Both the position numbers and the translations under genes were made by a program. The notes under the pieces are model-generated. The model worked only from the letters and a program-made list of their open reading frames with translations, had not been told where the DNA came from and made no database searches. A stretch of DNA of 64,000 nt. Origin: Pseudomonas azotoformans (GTDB taxonomy: Bacteria; Pseudomonadota; Gammaproteobacteria; Pseudomonadales; Pseudomonadaceae). The stretch covers positions 434,001 through 498,000 of the forward strand of contig NZ_LT629702.1 in assembly GCF_900103345.1 (NCBI RefSeq), given 5' to 3'. Below are positions 8,553-16,757 of this stretch, piece after piece (positions within the stretch are counted from its first letter, which is position 1; each line of letters begins with the position of its first letter).

Positions 8553-9326
8553 TCATGCCTTCGTTCGGGCACACACAATATCGTCGATCAAAATATGCGG
8601 CTGCCCCCGACTGCACCGCTCGATCCGCGCCTCGACCTTGTACACCTCGCGCAGCATCGCCTCATTGATCACCTCATGGCTCGGCCCGCTGCCCTGGGCG
8701 GTGCCGTCGGCGATCACCAGCACCTGGTCGGCAAAACGCAGCGCCTGGTTCAGGTCATGCAGGGCGATAAACACGATCACCTGGCGCTTGCGTGCCAGGG
8801 CCTGCATGAAGTTCAGCACCTGCACCTGCCGATGCATATCGAGGGCACTGGTGGGTTCGTCCATCAGCAGCACCTCGGGTTCGCGCACCAGGGTCTGGGC
8901 GATGGACACCAGTTGTTGTTGGCCGCCACTGAGTTCGCCGAGGTTGCGAAAGGACAATTCGGTGATGCCCAGCGCGGCCAGCATTTCATCGACCAGCGCC
9001 AGTTCGTCATCCAGCACGGCCCAGGCGGGGGACAGCTGCTTGCGTGCCAGCAACACCGATTCGTACACGGTCAACCGCGCACTCGCATTCAGGCCCTGGG
9101 GCATGTAGCTGATGGCTTGGGTGCCCTTTGTCGAACCTTGGAGGATCACCTGGCCCGGCCCGTCGATCAGCCCGGCCATGCGCTTGAACAAGGTGGACTT
9201 GCCCGCCGCGTTGGGGCCGACCACCGCCACCACCTGGCCACCGACAAAGCGCGCCGTGGTCACGCCGCTGATGATGCTGCGTTGGCCGTAGCTGGCGCCG
9301 AGGTCCTGCAACTGAATGCTTACCAT
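8553..9326 (-). CDS. Iron-siderophore ABC transporter ATP-binding protein (FepC/FecE-like)
   Basis: 257-residue cytoplasmic ATPase of an iron-complex importer. Walker A GPNAAGKST, Q-loop, signature LSGGQQQ and Walker B VLLMDEPTSALD, then a switch His in IALHDLNQAL, are all present. The start ATG (9324-9326) lies inside the end of the permease gene (7-nt overlap). The reading frame stays open far upstream, but that is antisense-type GC-rich coding noise over the permease. Fourth gene of the receptor-binding protein-permease-ATPase operon. Confidence 0.9.
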   Translation of the reverse strand: MVSIQLQDLGASYGQRSIISGVTTARFVGGQVVAVVGPNAAGKSTLFKRMAGLIDGPGQVILQGSTKGTQAISYMPQGLNASARLTVYESVLLARKQLSPAWAVLDDELALVDEMLAALGITELSFRNLGELSGGQQQLVSIAQTLVREPEVLLMDEPTSALDMHRQVQVLNFMQALARKRQVIVFIALHDLNQALRFADQVLVIADGTAQGSGPSHEVINEAMLREVYKVEARIERCSRGQPHILIDDIVCARTKA

Positions 9327-10348
9327 GGGTGTTTCTTCCCGCTCAGGATCAGGGAGATAAAGAACGGGACGCCGATCAGCGAGGTGACCACGCCGATCGG
9401 GAAAATCGCGCCCGGAATCAGGGTTTTGCTGACCACCGAACTGGCCGACAGGATCAGCGCGCCAGTGAGCAACGAGGCGGGGAGGAAGAAGCGCTGGTCT
9501 TCGCCGATCAACATGCGGGCGATGTGCGGGCCCACCAAACCGATAAAGCCGATGGTGCCGACAAACGCCACCGGGAACGAGGCGAGCAGGCTGACCATGA
9601 TCAACGTCTGGAAGCGCAGGCTGCGCACATTGATACCGAAGCTGGCGGCCTTGTCGTCGCCCAGGCGCAGGGCGGTCAGGGCCCAGGCGCGCTTGGCGAA
9701 GATCGGCAGCGTGATCAGGATCACCAGGCAGATCACGCCTAGCTTGGGCCAGGTGGCCTTGGTCAGGCTGCCCATGGTCCAGAACACCACGGCCGCCACA
9801 GCTTGCTCGGTGGCGAAAAACTGCACCAGCGCCAACAGCGCGTTGAAGGTGAACACCAGGGCAATGCCCAGCAGCACGATGGTCTCGGCAGTGACGCCAC
9901 GGCGCAGGCTGAGGAAGTGGATCAGCAGCGCGCAGAGCATTGCCATGATGAACGCGTTGACCGGCACCATGTACTGCGCCGCCAGCGGAAACAGCGCCAC
10001 GCCGAACGCCAGGCCCATGGCCGCGCCAAAGCTGGCGGCGGCGGAAAGCCCGAGGGTGAAGGGACTGGCCAGCGGGTTGTTGAGGATGGTCTGCATCTGC
10101 GCGCCGGCCAGGGACAGCGCGGCGCCCACCGCCACGGCCATCAGCGCGACGGGCAGGCGGATATCCCACATCACCACGCGCACCTGCGGCGCCGCGCTGT
10201 CCGGCGACAGCAGCGCGCCGAGCACTTCACTGAGGCTGTAGCGCGCCGGGCCCAGGGCCAGGTCGAGCAGCACACTGCACAGCAACAGCAGGGCCAGCCC
10301 GCAAAGGATCAGGCGCTTGCGCAGCACCAATTGGCGGTAAGCGCTCAT
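9320..10348 (-). CDS. FecCD family siderophore ABC permease
   Basis: 342-residue inner-membrane permease with about ten hydrophobic helices, of the BtuC/FecCD family. Diagnostic segments are WDIRLPVALMAVAVGAALSL (the 'R.PR...a...GaaLa' motif), NNPLASPFTLGLSAAASFGA, and FVGTIGFIGLVGPHIAR with the GLIVPHIaR-type coupling region. A single permease gene implies a homodimer. ATG overlaps the stop of the binding-protein gene (ATGA, 10345-10348). Confidence 0.92.
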   Translation of the reverse strand: MSAYRQLVLRKRLILCGLALLLLCSVLLDLALGPARYSLSEVLGALLSPDSAAPQVRVVMWDIRLPVALMAVAVGAALSLAGAQMQTILNNPLASPFTLGLSAAASFGAAMGLAFGVALFPLAAQYMVPVNAFIMAMLCALLIHFLSLRRGVTAETIVLLGIALVFTFNALLALVQFFATEQAVAAVVFWTMGSLTKATWPKLGVICLVILITLPIFAKRAWALTALRLGDDKAASFGINVRSLRFQTLIMVSLLASFPVAFVGTIGFIGLVGPHIARMLIGEDQRFFLPASLLTGALILSASSVVSKTLIPGAIFPIGVVTSLIGVPFFISLILSGKKHPW

Positions 10349-11481
10349 GGCTTGAGGCTCACGAAGTAGCCGGGTGCGTAGGGCACGGGCAAGAACCGTT
10401 CGTGCAGCTCACGCAGCGTCGCTTCGGGGTCGAGGTCGGCAAACAGCGACGGGTGGAACCACTTGGCCAATTGCTGGATCGCCACGAACTGATAGGGGCT
10501 GTTGTAGAACTGATGCCAGATGGCATGGAAGGCCTGGTTTTGCTGGGCCTTGATCCCGGCGTAGGCCGGGCGCTGGGTGTACCACGCGAGTTTGTGCCGG
10601 GCCTGGGCCATGTCGGCACCGGGGCCGACGCCGACCCAATGACCGCCCGGCGCGAACGCCTCCCAGTTGGCACTGGTGACCACCACCTGGTCCGGGTTGG
10701 CCACGATCACCTGCTCGGGGTTCAACTGGCCGAAGGTGCTGGGGATGATGGTTTTGGCGATGTTGTCACCACCAGCCATCTCGACGAAAAGCCCGAAGTT
10801 CTCGTTGCCGAAGCTCAGGCAGCAGTCGTCGGTGTAGCCGCCGATACGTTCGACAAACACCGCCGGGCGCCTGGGCTGCCGGGCCGCGATCACATCGGTC
10901 ACCCGGCGGATTTGCTGGTTGCGAAACGCGATGAATGCCTCGGCCCGGTCCTCTTTGCCGAACAACTGGCCGAACAAACGCATGGTCGGTTCGGTATTGG
11001 CCATGGGTTGGTTGCGAAAATCCACGTACACCACCGGAATGCCCAGGGCGTCGAGTTTCTCTATGTAGCGCGCGTCTTCGGTAGCGTGTTGCGCCTCGAT
11101 ATTGAGGATGATCACGTCCGGGCGCTGGGAAATCGCTTGTTCGATGTCGAAGGTGCCGTCTTCAAACCCGCCGAAGGTGGGGATGTTGGCAATGCCTGGG
11201 AATATGCGCAGGTACGCGGTGTAGGTGTCCGGGTCGGACTGGATCAGGTCCTTGCGCCAGCCGACGATGCGCTCGATGGGATTCTGCGTATCCAGCGCGG
11301 CTACCAGGTACAACTGACGGCCTTCGCCGAGGATCACCCGCTGCACCGGCAGGTTGACCTTGACCTGGCGCCCGAGCAGATCGGTGACGGTGGTGGGCGC
11401 CGCCAACGCAGGCAGCGCGAGTAACCCGGTCAACACCAGTGCCGCCAGGCGGTGGCCGCAACGAACAATCGAAAGCATCAT
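10345..11481 (-). CDS. Iron-siderophore ABC transporter substrate-binding protein
   Basis: 378-residue periplasmic binding protein (helical backbone metal receptor, cluster A-8 type). A Sec signal peptide ends about at LPALAA, and the mature protein begins with TTVTDLLGRQVKV, the usual beta-strand start of this family. QRPDVIILN and VFVERIGGY match the two lobes. It begins 17 nt after the receptor gene, consistent with ferri-siderophore handover from that TonB receptor. The ligand is not known. Confidence 0.88.
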   Translation of the reverse strand: MMLSIVRCGHRLAALVLTGLLALPALAAPTTVTDLLGRQVKVNLPVQRVILGEGRQLYLVAALDTQNPIERIVGWRKDLIQSDPDTYTAYLRIFPGIANIPTFGGFEDGTFDIEQAISQRPDVIILNIEAQHATEDARYIEKLDALGIPVVYVDFRNQPMANTEPTMRLFGQLFGKEDRAEAFIAFRNQQIRRVTDVIAARQPRRPAVFVERIGGYTDDCCLSFGNENFGLFVEMAGGDNIAKTIIPSTFGQLNPEQVIVANPDQVVVTSANWEAFAPGGHWVGVGPGADMAQARHKLAWYTQRPAYAGIKAQQNQAFHAIWHQFYNSPYQFVAIQQLAKWFHPSLFADLDPEATLRELHERFLPVPYAPGYFVSLKP

Positions 11482-11498
11482 GTAAGCCCTTGCAGGTA

Positions 11499-13853
11499 TC
11501 AGAAGTCGACCGTGGCCGACAGGAGGAGGGTGCGTGGCGAGCCTTGGGAAAACGCGCCGTAGGAGGCCACGCCGGACCAGTATTCACGGTCGAACAGGTT
11601 CTGCACCGTGGCGCGGAAGGTGGTCGGCCGCTCGGCGATGCGCGTGCTGTAGCGCGCGCCGACATCGAAGCGGGTCCAGGCGTCGAGCTGTTGGGTGTTG
11701 GCCTGGTTGACGTACTGACTGGCGGTGTAGATTGCGCCGCTGGTCAACGTCAGCCCCTCGACCCACGGCGTGTCCCATTCGGCCCAGAGGTTGGCTTGTA
11801 CCTTGGGCACGCCCACTGGGGTATTGCCCTGGTTGGCGGCGACGCTGGTTCTGGTCAGCTGCGCATCCAGCAGGGTCACACCACCTAGCAGTCGTGTGCC
11901 TGGGGCGACTTCGCCAAACACACTCACTTCCACGCCGCGATTGCGCTGCTCGCCTTGCACCGAGAAGCGGCCGGCAGCCAGCTCGCCGCTGGGTTTCTGT
12001 ATCTGGAACAGCGCAAGGGTGGACATGAACGTGCCGTAGTCGAGCTTGACCCCGACTTCATGCTGCCTGGAAACGTAAGGCGCAAAGATCTCCCCGGCAT
12101 TCGAGGCGTTGGACGGCGCCACGTCGCCCTTGCTCAGGCCTTCGAGGTAGTTGTAATAGAACGCCACATGCGCCCAGGGCTTGAGCACTGCGCCGAACAG
12201 CGGCGTGGTCTTGTCCGCGTCGTAGGCCGTGGTCACCGCACCGGCAGTGTTGTAGTTGTGGGACTGGATAGTCTGCTTGCGCAGGCCTGCGGTGACCTGC
12301 ACGCGCTCATCCAGTATCGACAGGGTGTCGGCAATCGCCACGCCGGACAATTCGGTGGCGGAGACTTTTGGCGCGTCGGGCTTGGCGATCGACGGCTTGG
12401 GGCGCTCGACCGGGTGGTAGATATTCGACAGCACCGGTGCGCCGGAGATAATCCCGCGTGACAGTTCATCGCGGTAACGGGTGACCTGCACGGTGCTGCT
12501 GTGCCTGACCGGGCCGGTGTCGAAGCGCAGGCGCGCACCGGTGTCGACCGTATAGCGCTGCACTTCGAAGCGGTAGTAACCGGGGATCGACGAGGTGTCG
12601 CCGGCCGCGTTGACAATGGTCGGCGTCTGGTCCGACAGGCGCGCCACCGCCGATTTACCGCCACCGGCATGGGCGAACAGGCTGAGGTTGTCGGTAAGGT
12701 CATAGTCACCGCCGAGCAGGGCGGATTGATCCCGTGTGCGCGACCAGCCCCAGTCCTGGCTCACGCTGGTGCGGCCATTGGCGGCGTCGGGAATCTTTAC
12801 CCCTGAGGCGATCAGGAACGGTCGGGAGGCGGCGTCGAAGGTTTCTTCCTGGGAAATCAGGTCCAGGCTGGTGCGCAGGCGCTCGCCCTGATAGTCCAGG
12901 GACAGCGCACCGATGTCGACTTCACGCGATTGCTTGTCGATCACCGTGTCGCCCTGCTGCACGCCGCCGTTGAAGCGCATGCCGAAGCGGCGCTCTTCAC
13001 CAAAGCGCCGGCTGATATCGATGCGATTGCCGAGGTGTGCAGCCTGGGTATAACTGGCGGTGTAGCGGGTCAGGTCCTCGTCCAGCGAGCGCTTGGGCAC
13101 CACGTTGATCACGCCGCCCACCGCACTGTTGGGGGACATGCCGTAGAGCAGGGCACCGGGGCCTTTGACCACTTCGATGCGTTCGGCGTATTCGGTGAAC
13201 ACCCGGTAGTTGGACGCCACGCCATACACGCCGTCGAAGGCCAATTCGCCGAGGTTGCCTTCGCCCACCGGAAACCCACGGATGAAAAACGAGTCGACGA
13301 TGCCGCCGGTCTGCCCGGTGGAGCGCACCGAGGAATCGCGTTCCAACAGGTCACCGACGGTGGTGGCTTGCTGGTCCTTGATCAACGAGGCGGTGTAGGT
13401 GCTGACGCTGAACGGCGCATCCATCACGTCCTTGTTGCCCAGCATGCCCAGGCGCCCGCCGACGGCCACCTGGCCGCCCGAATACACCGGCGGCAGGCTG
13501 TCGGCGCGCTGTTCGACGCCACTGACCGTGGTGTCCGACAGGGTGATTCGGCGTTGCACCAGGGTGTAGGTGCCGTCGCTGCGCAACACCATCTCCAGGC
13601 CGCTGCCGGCCAGCAGGCGCGTGACCGCCTCCTGGGTCGAGTAAGTACCCGACAGGCCAGGGCTGGACAGGCCTTCGGTGAGGGCCGGGACGAACGACAG
13701 GGCAATGCCCGCATCCACGGCAAAGCTCGACAGCGTTGCGCCGAGCGGCCCCGGCGCGATCTGGTAGGCACGGACCGCGACCGCATCCAACTGCGCGGCC
13801 ATGGCGGCACCGACCAGGGTCAGGCTGAGCAGCGCGCTGCGAATCACAAGCAT
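11499..13853 (-). CDS. TonB-dependent siderophore receptor with signalling (STN) domain
   Basis: 784-residue outer-membrane receptor. After the signal peptide, residues about 28-100 form a secretin/TonB short N-terminal (STN) domain, marking a transducer that signals to a FecR protein. A plug domain follows (DAPFSVSTYTASLI, FFIRGFPVGEGN, IEVVKGPGALLYG), then the beta barrel, ending in the ...ATVDF type aromatic terminus expected for BAM recognition. Upstream lie fecR-like and fecI-like genes on the same strand; downstream is the ABC importer. It is paralogous along most of its length to the receptor at 16758, which lacks the STN domain. Confidence 0.93.
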   Translation of the reverse strand: MLVIRSALLSLTLVGAAMAAQLDAVAVRAYQIAPGPLGATLSSFAVDAGIALSFVPALTEGLSSPGLSGTYSTQEAVTRLLAGSGLEMVLRSDGTYTLVQRRITLSDTTVSGVEQRADSLPPVYSGGQVAVGGRLGMLGNKDVMDAPFSVSTYTASLIKDQQATTVGDLLERDSSVRSTGQTGGIVDSFFIRGFPVGEGNLGELAFDGVYGVASNYRVFTEYAERIEVVKGPGALLYGMSPNSAVGGVINVVPKRSLDEDLTRYTASYTQAAHLGNRIDISRRFGEERRFGMRFNGGVQQGDTVIDKQSREVDIGALSLDYQGERLRTSLDLISQEETFDAASRPFLIASGVKIPDAANGRTSVSQDWGWSRTRDQSALLGGDYDLTDNLSLFAHAGGGKSAVARLSDQTPTIVNAAGDTSSIPGYYRFEVQRYTVDTGARLRFDTGPVRHSSTVQVTRYRDELSRGIISGAPVLSNIYHPVERPKPSIAKPDAPKVSATELSGVAIADTLSILDERVQVTAGLRKQTIQSHNYNTAGAVTTAYDADKTTPLFGAVLKPWAHVAFYYNYLEGLSKGDVAPSNASNAGEIFAPYVSRQHEVGVKLDYGTFMSTLALFQIQKPSGELAAGRFSVQGEQRNRGVEVSVFGEVAPGTRLLGGVTLLDAQLTRTSVAANQGNTPVGVPKVQANLWAEWDTPWVEGLTLTSGAIYTASQYVNQANTQQLDAWTRFDVGARYSTRIAERPTTFRATVQNLFDREYWSGVASYGAFSQGSPRTLLLSATVDF

Positions 13854-13898
13854 GAAGGGGGGCCCTGTGGACGAAAGGAAAAAGGGTATTGCTGTGTT

Positions 13899-13949
13899 TG
13901 CCAGTCGAGATCGAAAAAAGTATCAGCCGCCCGGCGCTTTATTTTTTCC
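13899..13949 (-). promoter_or_regulatory. Conserved promoter block of the STN receptor gene
   Basis: Minus-strand block beginning GGAAAAAATAAAGCGCC and continuing GGCTGATACTTTTTTCG and CTCGACTGGCA. Nearly the same block lies in front of the paralogous receptor at 16665-16712, at the same distance (46 nt) from its start codon. An A-rich GGAAA-type -35 fits an iron-starvation ECF sigma promoter; the exact -10 was not assigned. Confidence 0.5.
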
Positions 13950-13955
13950 GCCCAC

Positions 13956-14924
13956 TCAGGCGGGGGACAGGGTGACCCAGTAACCGTTCAGGTGGCCGCT
14001 GACGAGCACCGGGTAGGTTTGCACCAGCATGTTCAGGGTGCGCTGCGGATCGCTGATGGGGAAGGCGCCGGAAATGCGCAGGTCGGCAATCGCTGGGTCA
14101 TAGCGCACGAAACCACGGCGATAGCGGGTCAGCTCGGCGATGAAATCCGCCAGGCGCATTTTGTCGGCCATCAGCATGCCCTGGGCCCAGGCGCCGACAT
14201 TGCGGTCGGTTGCGCTGAGCGTGCCAAAGGTCTGTGCGGAAAAGTCCGTGCGTTGCCCGGCGTTGACGATCAGCGGCGTGCTCTGTGGGTTCTCGGCCAG
14301 CATCACTTTGACGGCGCCTTCGAGCACGGCCAGGTGGGTGCGCCCGCTCAGTTCGCGTACGGTAAAGCGCGTGCCCAAGGCTTGCATGCGACCCTGGCGC
14401 GTACTGACCAGGAACGGGCGGGACGGATCCTGCGCGGTCTGCACCAGGATTTCACCTTCGCGCAGGTGCACCAGGCGTTGCTGGCTGTCGTAGCGCACGT
14501 CGATGGCGGAGTCGGTGTTGAGGGTGATGCGCGAGCCATCGGCCAGGGTCAGTTCGCGGCGCTCGCCGACGCGAGTGCGGTAGTCGGCGGTCCACTGCTG
14601 GGTCTGCGCCAGTTTCCAACTGCCCCAGCCCACCGGCATCACCGCCAGCAGCAGGGCCAGCTTGCCCAGGGCGGCGCGGCGTTCCGGGTGGCTCGGGCGG
14701 TCGAGGGCTGACATCGCCAGGGACGGCGGCAGGCCACCCAGCTTGCTTTGCAGCAATTGCGCACGGGCCCAGGCGCGATCACGTTCGGGGCTGCTGGTTT
14801 TCCAGCGCTCCCATTCGGCGCGCTCGTGGTCGCTGAGGTCGTTTTCGCTCAGGCGCATCAGCCATTCGGCGGCTTCTTCGAGGATTTCGGGGGCGAGTGG
14901 TGGTTGTTTGCGCAGGCTGAGCAC
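13956..14924 (-). CDS. FecR family sigma factor regulator
   Basis: 322-residue inner-membrane sensor/anti-sigma of the FecR family. Residues about 12-70 are the cytoplasmic DUF4880 region (EEAAEWLMRLSE, then WERWKTSSPERDRAWARA). A transmembrane helix lies near 88-106 (KLALLLAVMPVGWGSW), and the periplasmic FecR domain follows (GERRELTLADGSRITLNTDS). It should receive the signal from the STN domain of the downstream receptor and control the ECF sigma encoded just upstream. The start is GTG directly abutting the TAA of the sigma gene, so the two are coupled. Confidence 0.9.
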   Translation of the reverse strand: MLSLRKQPPLAPEILEEAAEWLMRLSENDLSDHERAEWERWKTSSPERDRAWARAQLLQSKLGGLPPSLAMSALDRPSHPERRAALGKLALLLAVMPVGWGSWKLAQTQQWTADYRTRVGERRELTLADGSRITLNTDSAIDVRYDSQQRLVHLREGEILVQTAQDPSRPFLVSTRQGRMQALGTRFTVRELSGRTHLAVLEGAVKVMLAENPQSTPLIVNAGQRTDFSAQTFGTLSATDRNVGAWAQGMLMADKMRLADFIAELTRYRRGFVRYDPAIADLRISGAFPISDPQRTLNMLVQTYPVLVSGHLNGYWVTLSPA

Positions 14925-15440
14925 TTATTCCACCAGCATCAGGCACTGCACAAACGCCTGTTTCATGTAGCGTTTGACGGTGATCAAGGACACACCCAGT
15001 TGCTCGGCAATGTCTTGGTACTTGAGGCCGTTCAGCTGTGACAACAGGAACGCCCGCTTGACCAGCGGGGGCAGGGCATCGAGCATCGCGTCGATCTCGT
15101 GCAGGGTTTCCAGCACCACGAAATGCGCTTCCGGCGAAGGCACTTCCTGGGTTGGCACGCTGGCGAGCGCCTCCAGGTAAGCGCGCTCCAGCGCCTTGCG
15201 CTGATACCAGTTGACCAGGATGCCCCTGGCCACGCAGCTCAGGTAAGCCCTTGGCTGGTCGATCACCGTGACCTGGGAGGCGAGGATACGCGTGAAAGTG
15301 TCCTGGGCCAGGTCGGCCGCATCCATGGCGTTGCCGAGCTTGCGCTTGAGCGTGGCGTACAGCCAGCTGTGATGGCCGCTGTACAGGGCCTCGATCGCGC
15401 GCAGGTGCTGGTGCTTGTCGGCGGTGAGGATTTCGCTCAT
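14925..15440 (-). CDS. FecI-like ECF sigma-70 factor
   Basis: 171-residue extracytoplasmic-function sigma factor. Region 2 is visible in NAMDAADLAQDTFTRIL and region 4 in LSQLNGLKYQDIAEQLGVSLITVKRYMKQA, both typical of iron-starvation sigmas (FecI, FpvI, FoxI). It directs RNA polymerase to receptor genes when the cognate ferri-siderophore is present. Its partner FecR gene follows immediately. A Fur-like palindrome directly upstream suggests iron repression. Confidence 0.92.
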   Translation of the reverse strand: MSEILTADKHQHLRAIEALYSGHHSWLYATLKRKLGNAMDAADLAQDTFTRILASQVTVIDQPRAYLSCVARGILVNWYQRKALERAYLEALASVPTQEVPSPEAHFVVLETLHEIDAMLDALPPLVKRAFLLSQLNGLKYQDIAEQLGVSLITVKRYMKQAFVQCLMLVE

Positions 15441-15453
15441 GGCGCGGATCCGT

Positions 15454-15477
15454 GCAATTGAGAAGTATTCCCAATGC
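15454..15477. promoter_or_regulatory. Fur-like box upstream of the ECF sigma gene
   Basis: The imperfect palindrome contains TTGAGAA-GTA-TTCCCAA, 14 nt upstream of the sigma start codon. It resembles the GAGAATnATTCTC core of pseudomonad Fur sites. It overlaps the stop codon of the MFS gene, so the sigma promoter is internal to the locus. Confidence 0.5.
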
Positions 15478-16649
15478 TAAGGGACAACCCTGCGGTAGCG
15501 CAATGCGAGAATCGCAAGCAACGTCACCGCATACGCGAGACATACGAACAGGTAGGTATACGCCAGGCCATACACTTGGCTGAGCAATCCGCCGAGGGCG
15601 ATACCGGCAATCGATGCGAACTGCGCGGTGCCCTGGGCGATGCCCAGCACATGGCCTTGACGGGCGCTGTCAGCGCTTTTCGAAATCAGCGCCATCAGCA
15701 CCGGCGTGGTCGCGCCCAACAGCACGCCCCACACGAAGTAGCTGCCGACAAACACCCCAGGGTTGTGGGTGATCCCGGCCAGCCCGGTGAGGGCGATGCA
15801 GCCGACCACCACGTAGCCGATGCGCCGCAGTGTGTCGGCTTGTGTGCGCCCCTCGAAATGCCGCGACCACGCGGTGGCCGACAGGATGAACCCCAGCGCC
15901 AGCAAGCCGTAGCACAGGCCCACCAGCGCATTGCTGAGGTTGAACGTGGTGCTCACATACAGCGAGAACGAAGTCTGCGGCAGCATCCGCGCCAGCAGCA
16001 GAAGGCCCATCACACTCAGCAGCGGCAGCAGCGCAGGCCCTTGCCACACACCGCCCTTGGCAGTGGATGCGGTTTTCTTGACCGGCGCAACATCCGGCAG
16101 GGTCACCGCCGCCACCAGCGTACACACCGCGCAGAGTGCGGCGGCGCTGAGGTTGATCCAGAAAAACGTGGCATGGTCGAGGATCAGGCCGCCCACCACC
16201 GCCCCGAGCAACGAGCCGACGTTGGTGGAAATCTGCAGCAGCGCAAACAGCCGCGCCCGCCGTGACGGCGCCTCGATGCTCACCCCATAGGCCTGGGCCG
16301 GGGCGATGTAACCGGCGCAGGCGCCCTGCAGGAACCGCAGGACCAGGATCGCCCACAGGTCGCTGAACAGCGCCAGGCCCAGTTGGGTCAACGTCAGCCC
16401 GACCAGTGCGCGGATCATCATCCACTTGTGGCCGTAACGGTCACCGATGCGCCCCCAGAACGCGCTGGTCAGCAGGATGCCGAGCATCGGCCCCACGTAC
16501 ACCACGATGCTGGCGAAGCTGAACAGCGTGTCGGAGTCGGTCAGTCCGCGTAGATGAATAGGCCAGAACGGCCCACTCATTTCCATGGCGCCCATCGACA
16601 CGAGTTGGATCGTGAACAGCAGGTAAATCAGGACACGGGTCGGTGGCAT
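15477..16649 (-). CDS. MFS transporter, probably siderophore-related
   Basis: 390-residue major facilitator superfamily protein with about 12 helices. The loop 2-3 motif is visible as SAFWGRIGDRYGHKWMMI (G...DR.G.r) and a second GRTQAD-type loop after helix 8. Placement between the receptor paralogues and upstream of fecI-like/fecR-like genes suggests siderophore export or uptake of a siderophore across the inner membrane, but drug/proton antiport is equally possible from sequence alone. Divergent from the receptor at 16758. Confidence 0.8.
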   Translation of the reverse strand: MPPTRVLIYLLFTIQLVSMGAMEMSGPFWPIHLRGLTDSDTLFSFASIVVYVGPMLGILLTSAFWGRIGDRYGHKWMMIRALVGLTLTQLGLALFSDLWAILVLRFLQGACAGYIAPAQAYGVSIEAPSRRARLFALLQISTNVGSLLGAVVGGLILDHATFFWINLSAAALCAVCTLVAAVTLPDVAPVKKTASTAKGGVWQGPALLPLLSVMGLLLLARMLPQTSFSLYVSTTFNLSNALVGLCYGLLALGFILSATAWSRHFEGRTQADTLRRIGYVVVGCIALTGLAGITHNPGVFVGSYFVWGVLLGATTPVLMALISKSADSARQGHVLGIAQGTAQFASIAGIALGGLLSQVYGLAYTYLFVCLAYAVTLLAILALRYRRVVP

Positions 16650-16664
16650 GAAACGGCCTCGGTA

Positions 16665-16712
16665 TGAAAAAAACGCGCGGGACGCTGATACTTTTTCCCG
16701 CGTCGGCTGGCA
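16665..16712 (+). promoter_or_regulatory. Conserved promoter block of the second receptor gene
   Basis: Plus-strand copy of the block at 13899-13949: TGAAAAAAACGCGCGGGAC, CTGATACTTTTTCCCG, CGTCGGCTGGCA. It is spaced 46 nt from the ATG at 16758, exactly as in the other receptor, which suggests that the FecI-like sigma controls both. Confidence 0.5.
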
Positions 16713-16716
16713 TCAG

Positions 16717-16736
16717 GAGTAATTCTCATTTTCTCA
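16717..16736. promoter_or_regulatory. Possible Fur box between MFS and second receptor
   Basis: GAGAAAATGAGAATTACTCC on the minus strand resembles AATGAGAAT-type Fur half-sites. It lies between the divergent MFS and receptor genes, close to the receptor start, where it could repress under iron sufficiency. Confidence 0.4.
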
Positions 16737-16757
16737 CGATGAAAGGACCCTGATGTC

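Noticed and set aside
12930..14711. 593-codon plus-strand frame over the receptor and fecR-like genes
   Set aside because: Crosses two well-supported minus-strand genes; no domain signal.
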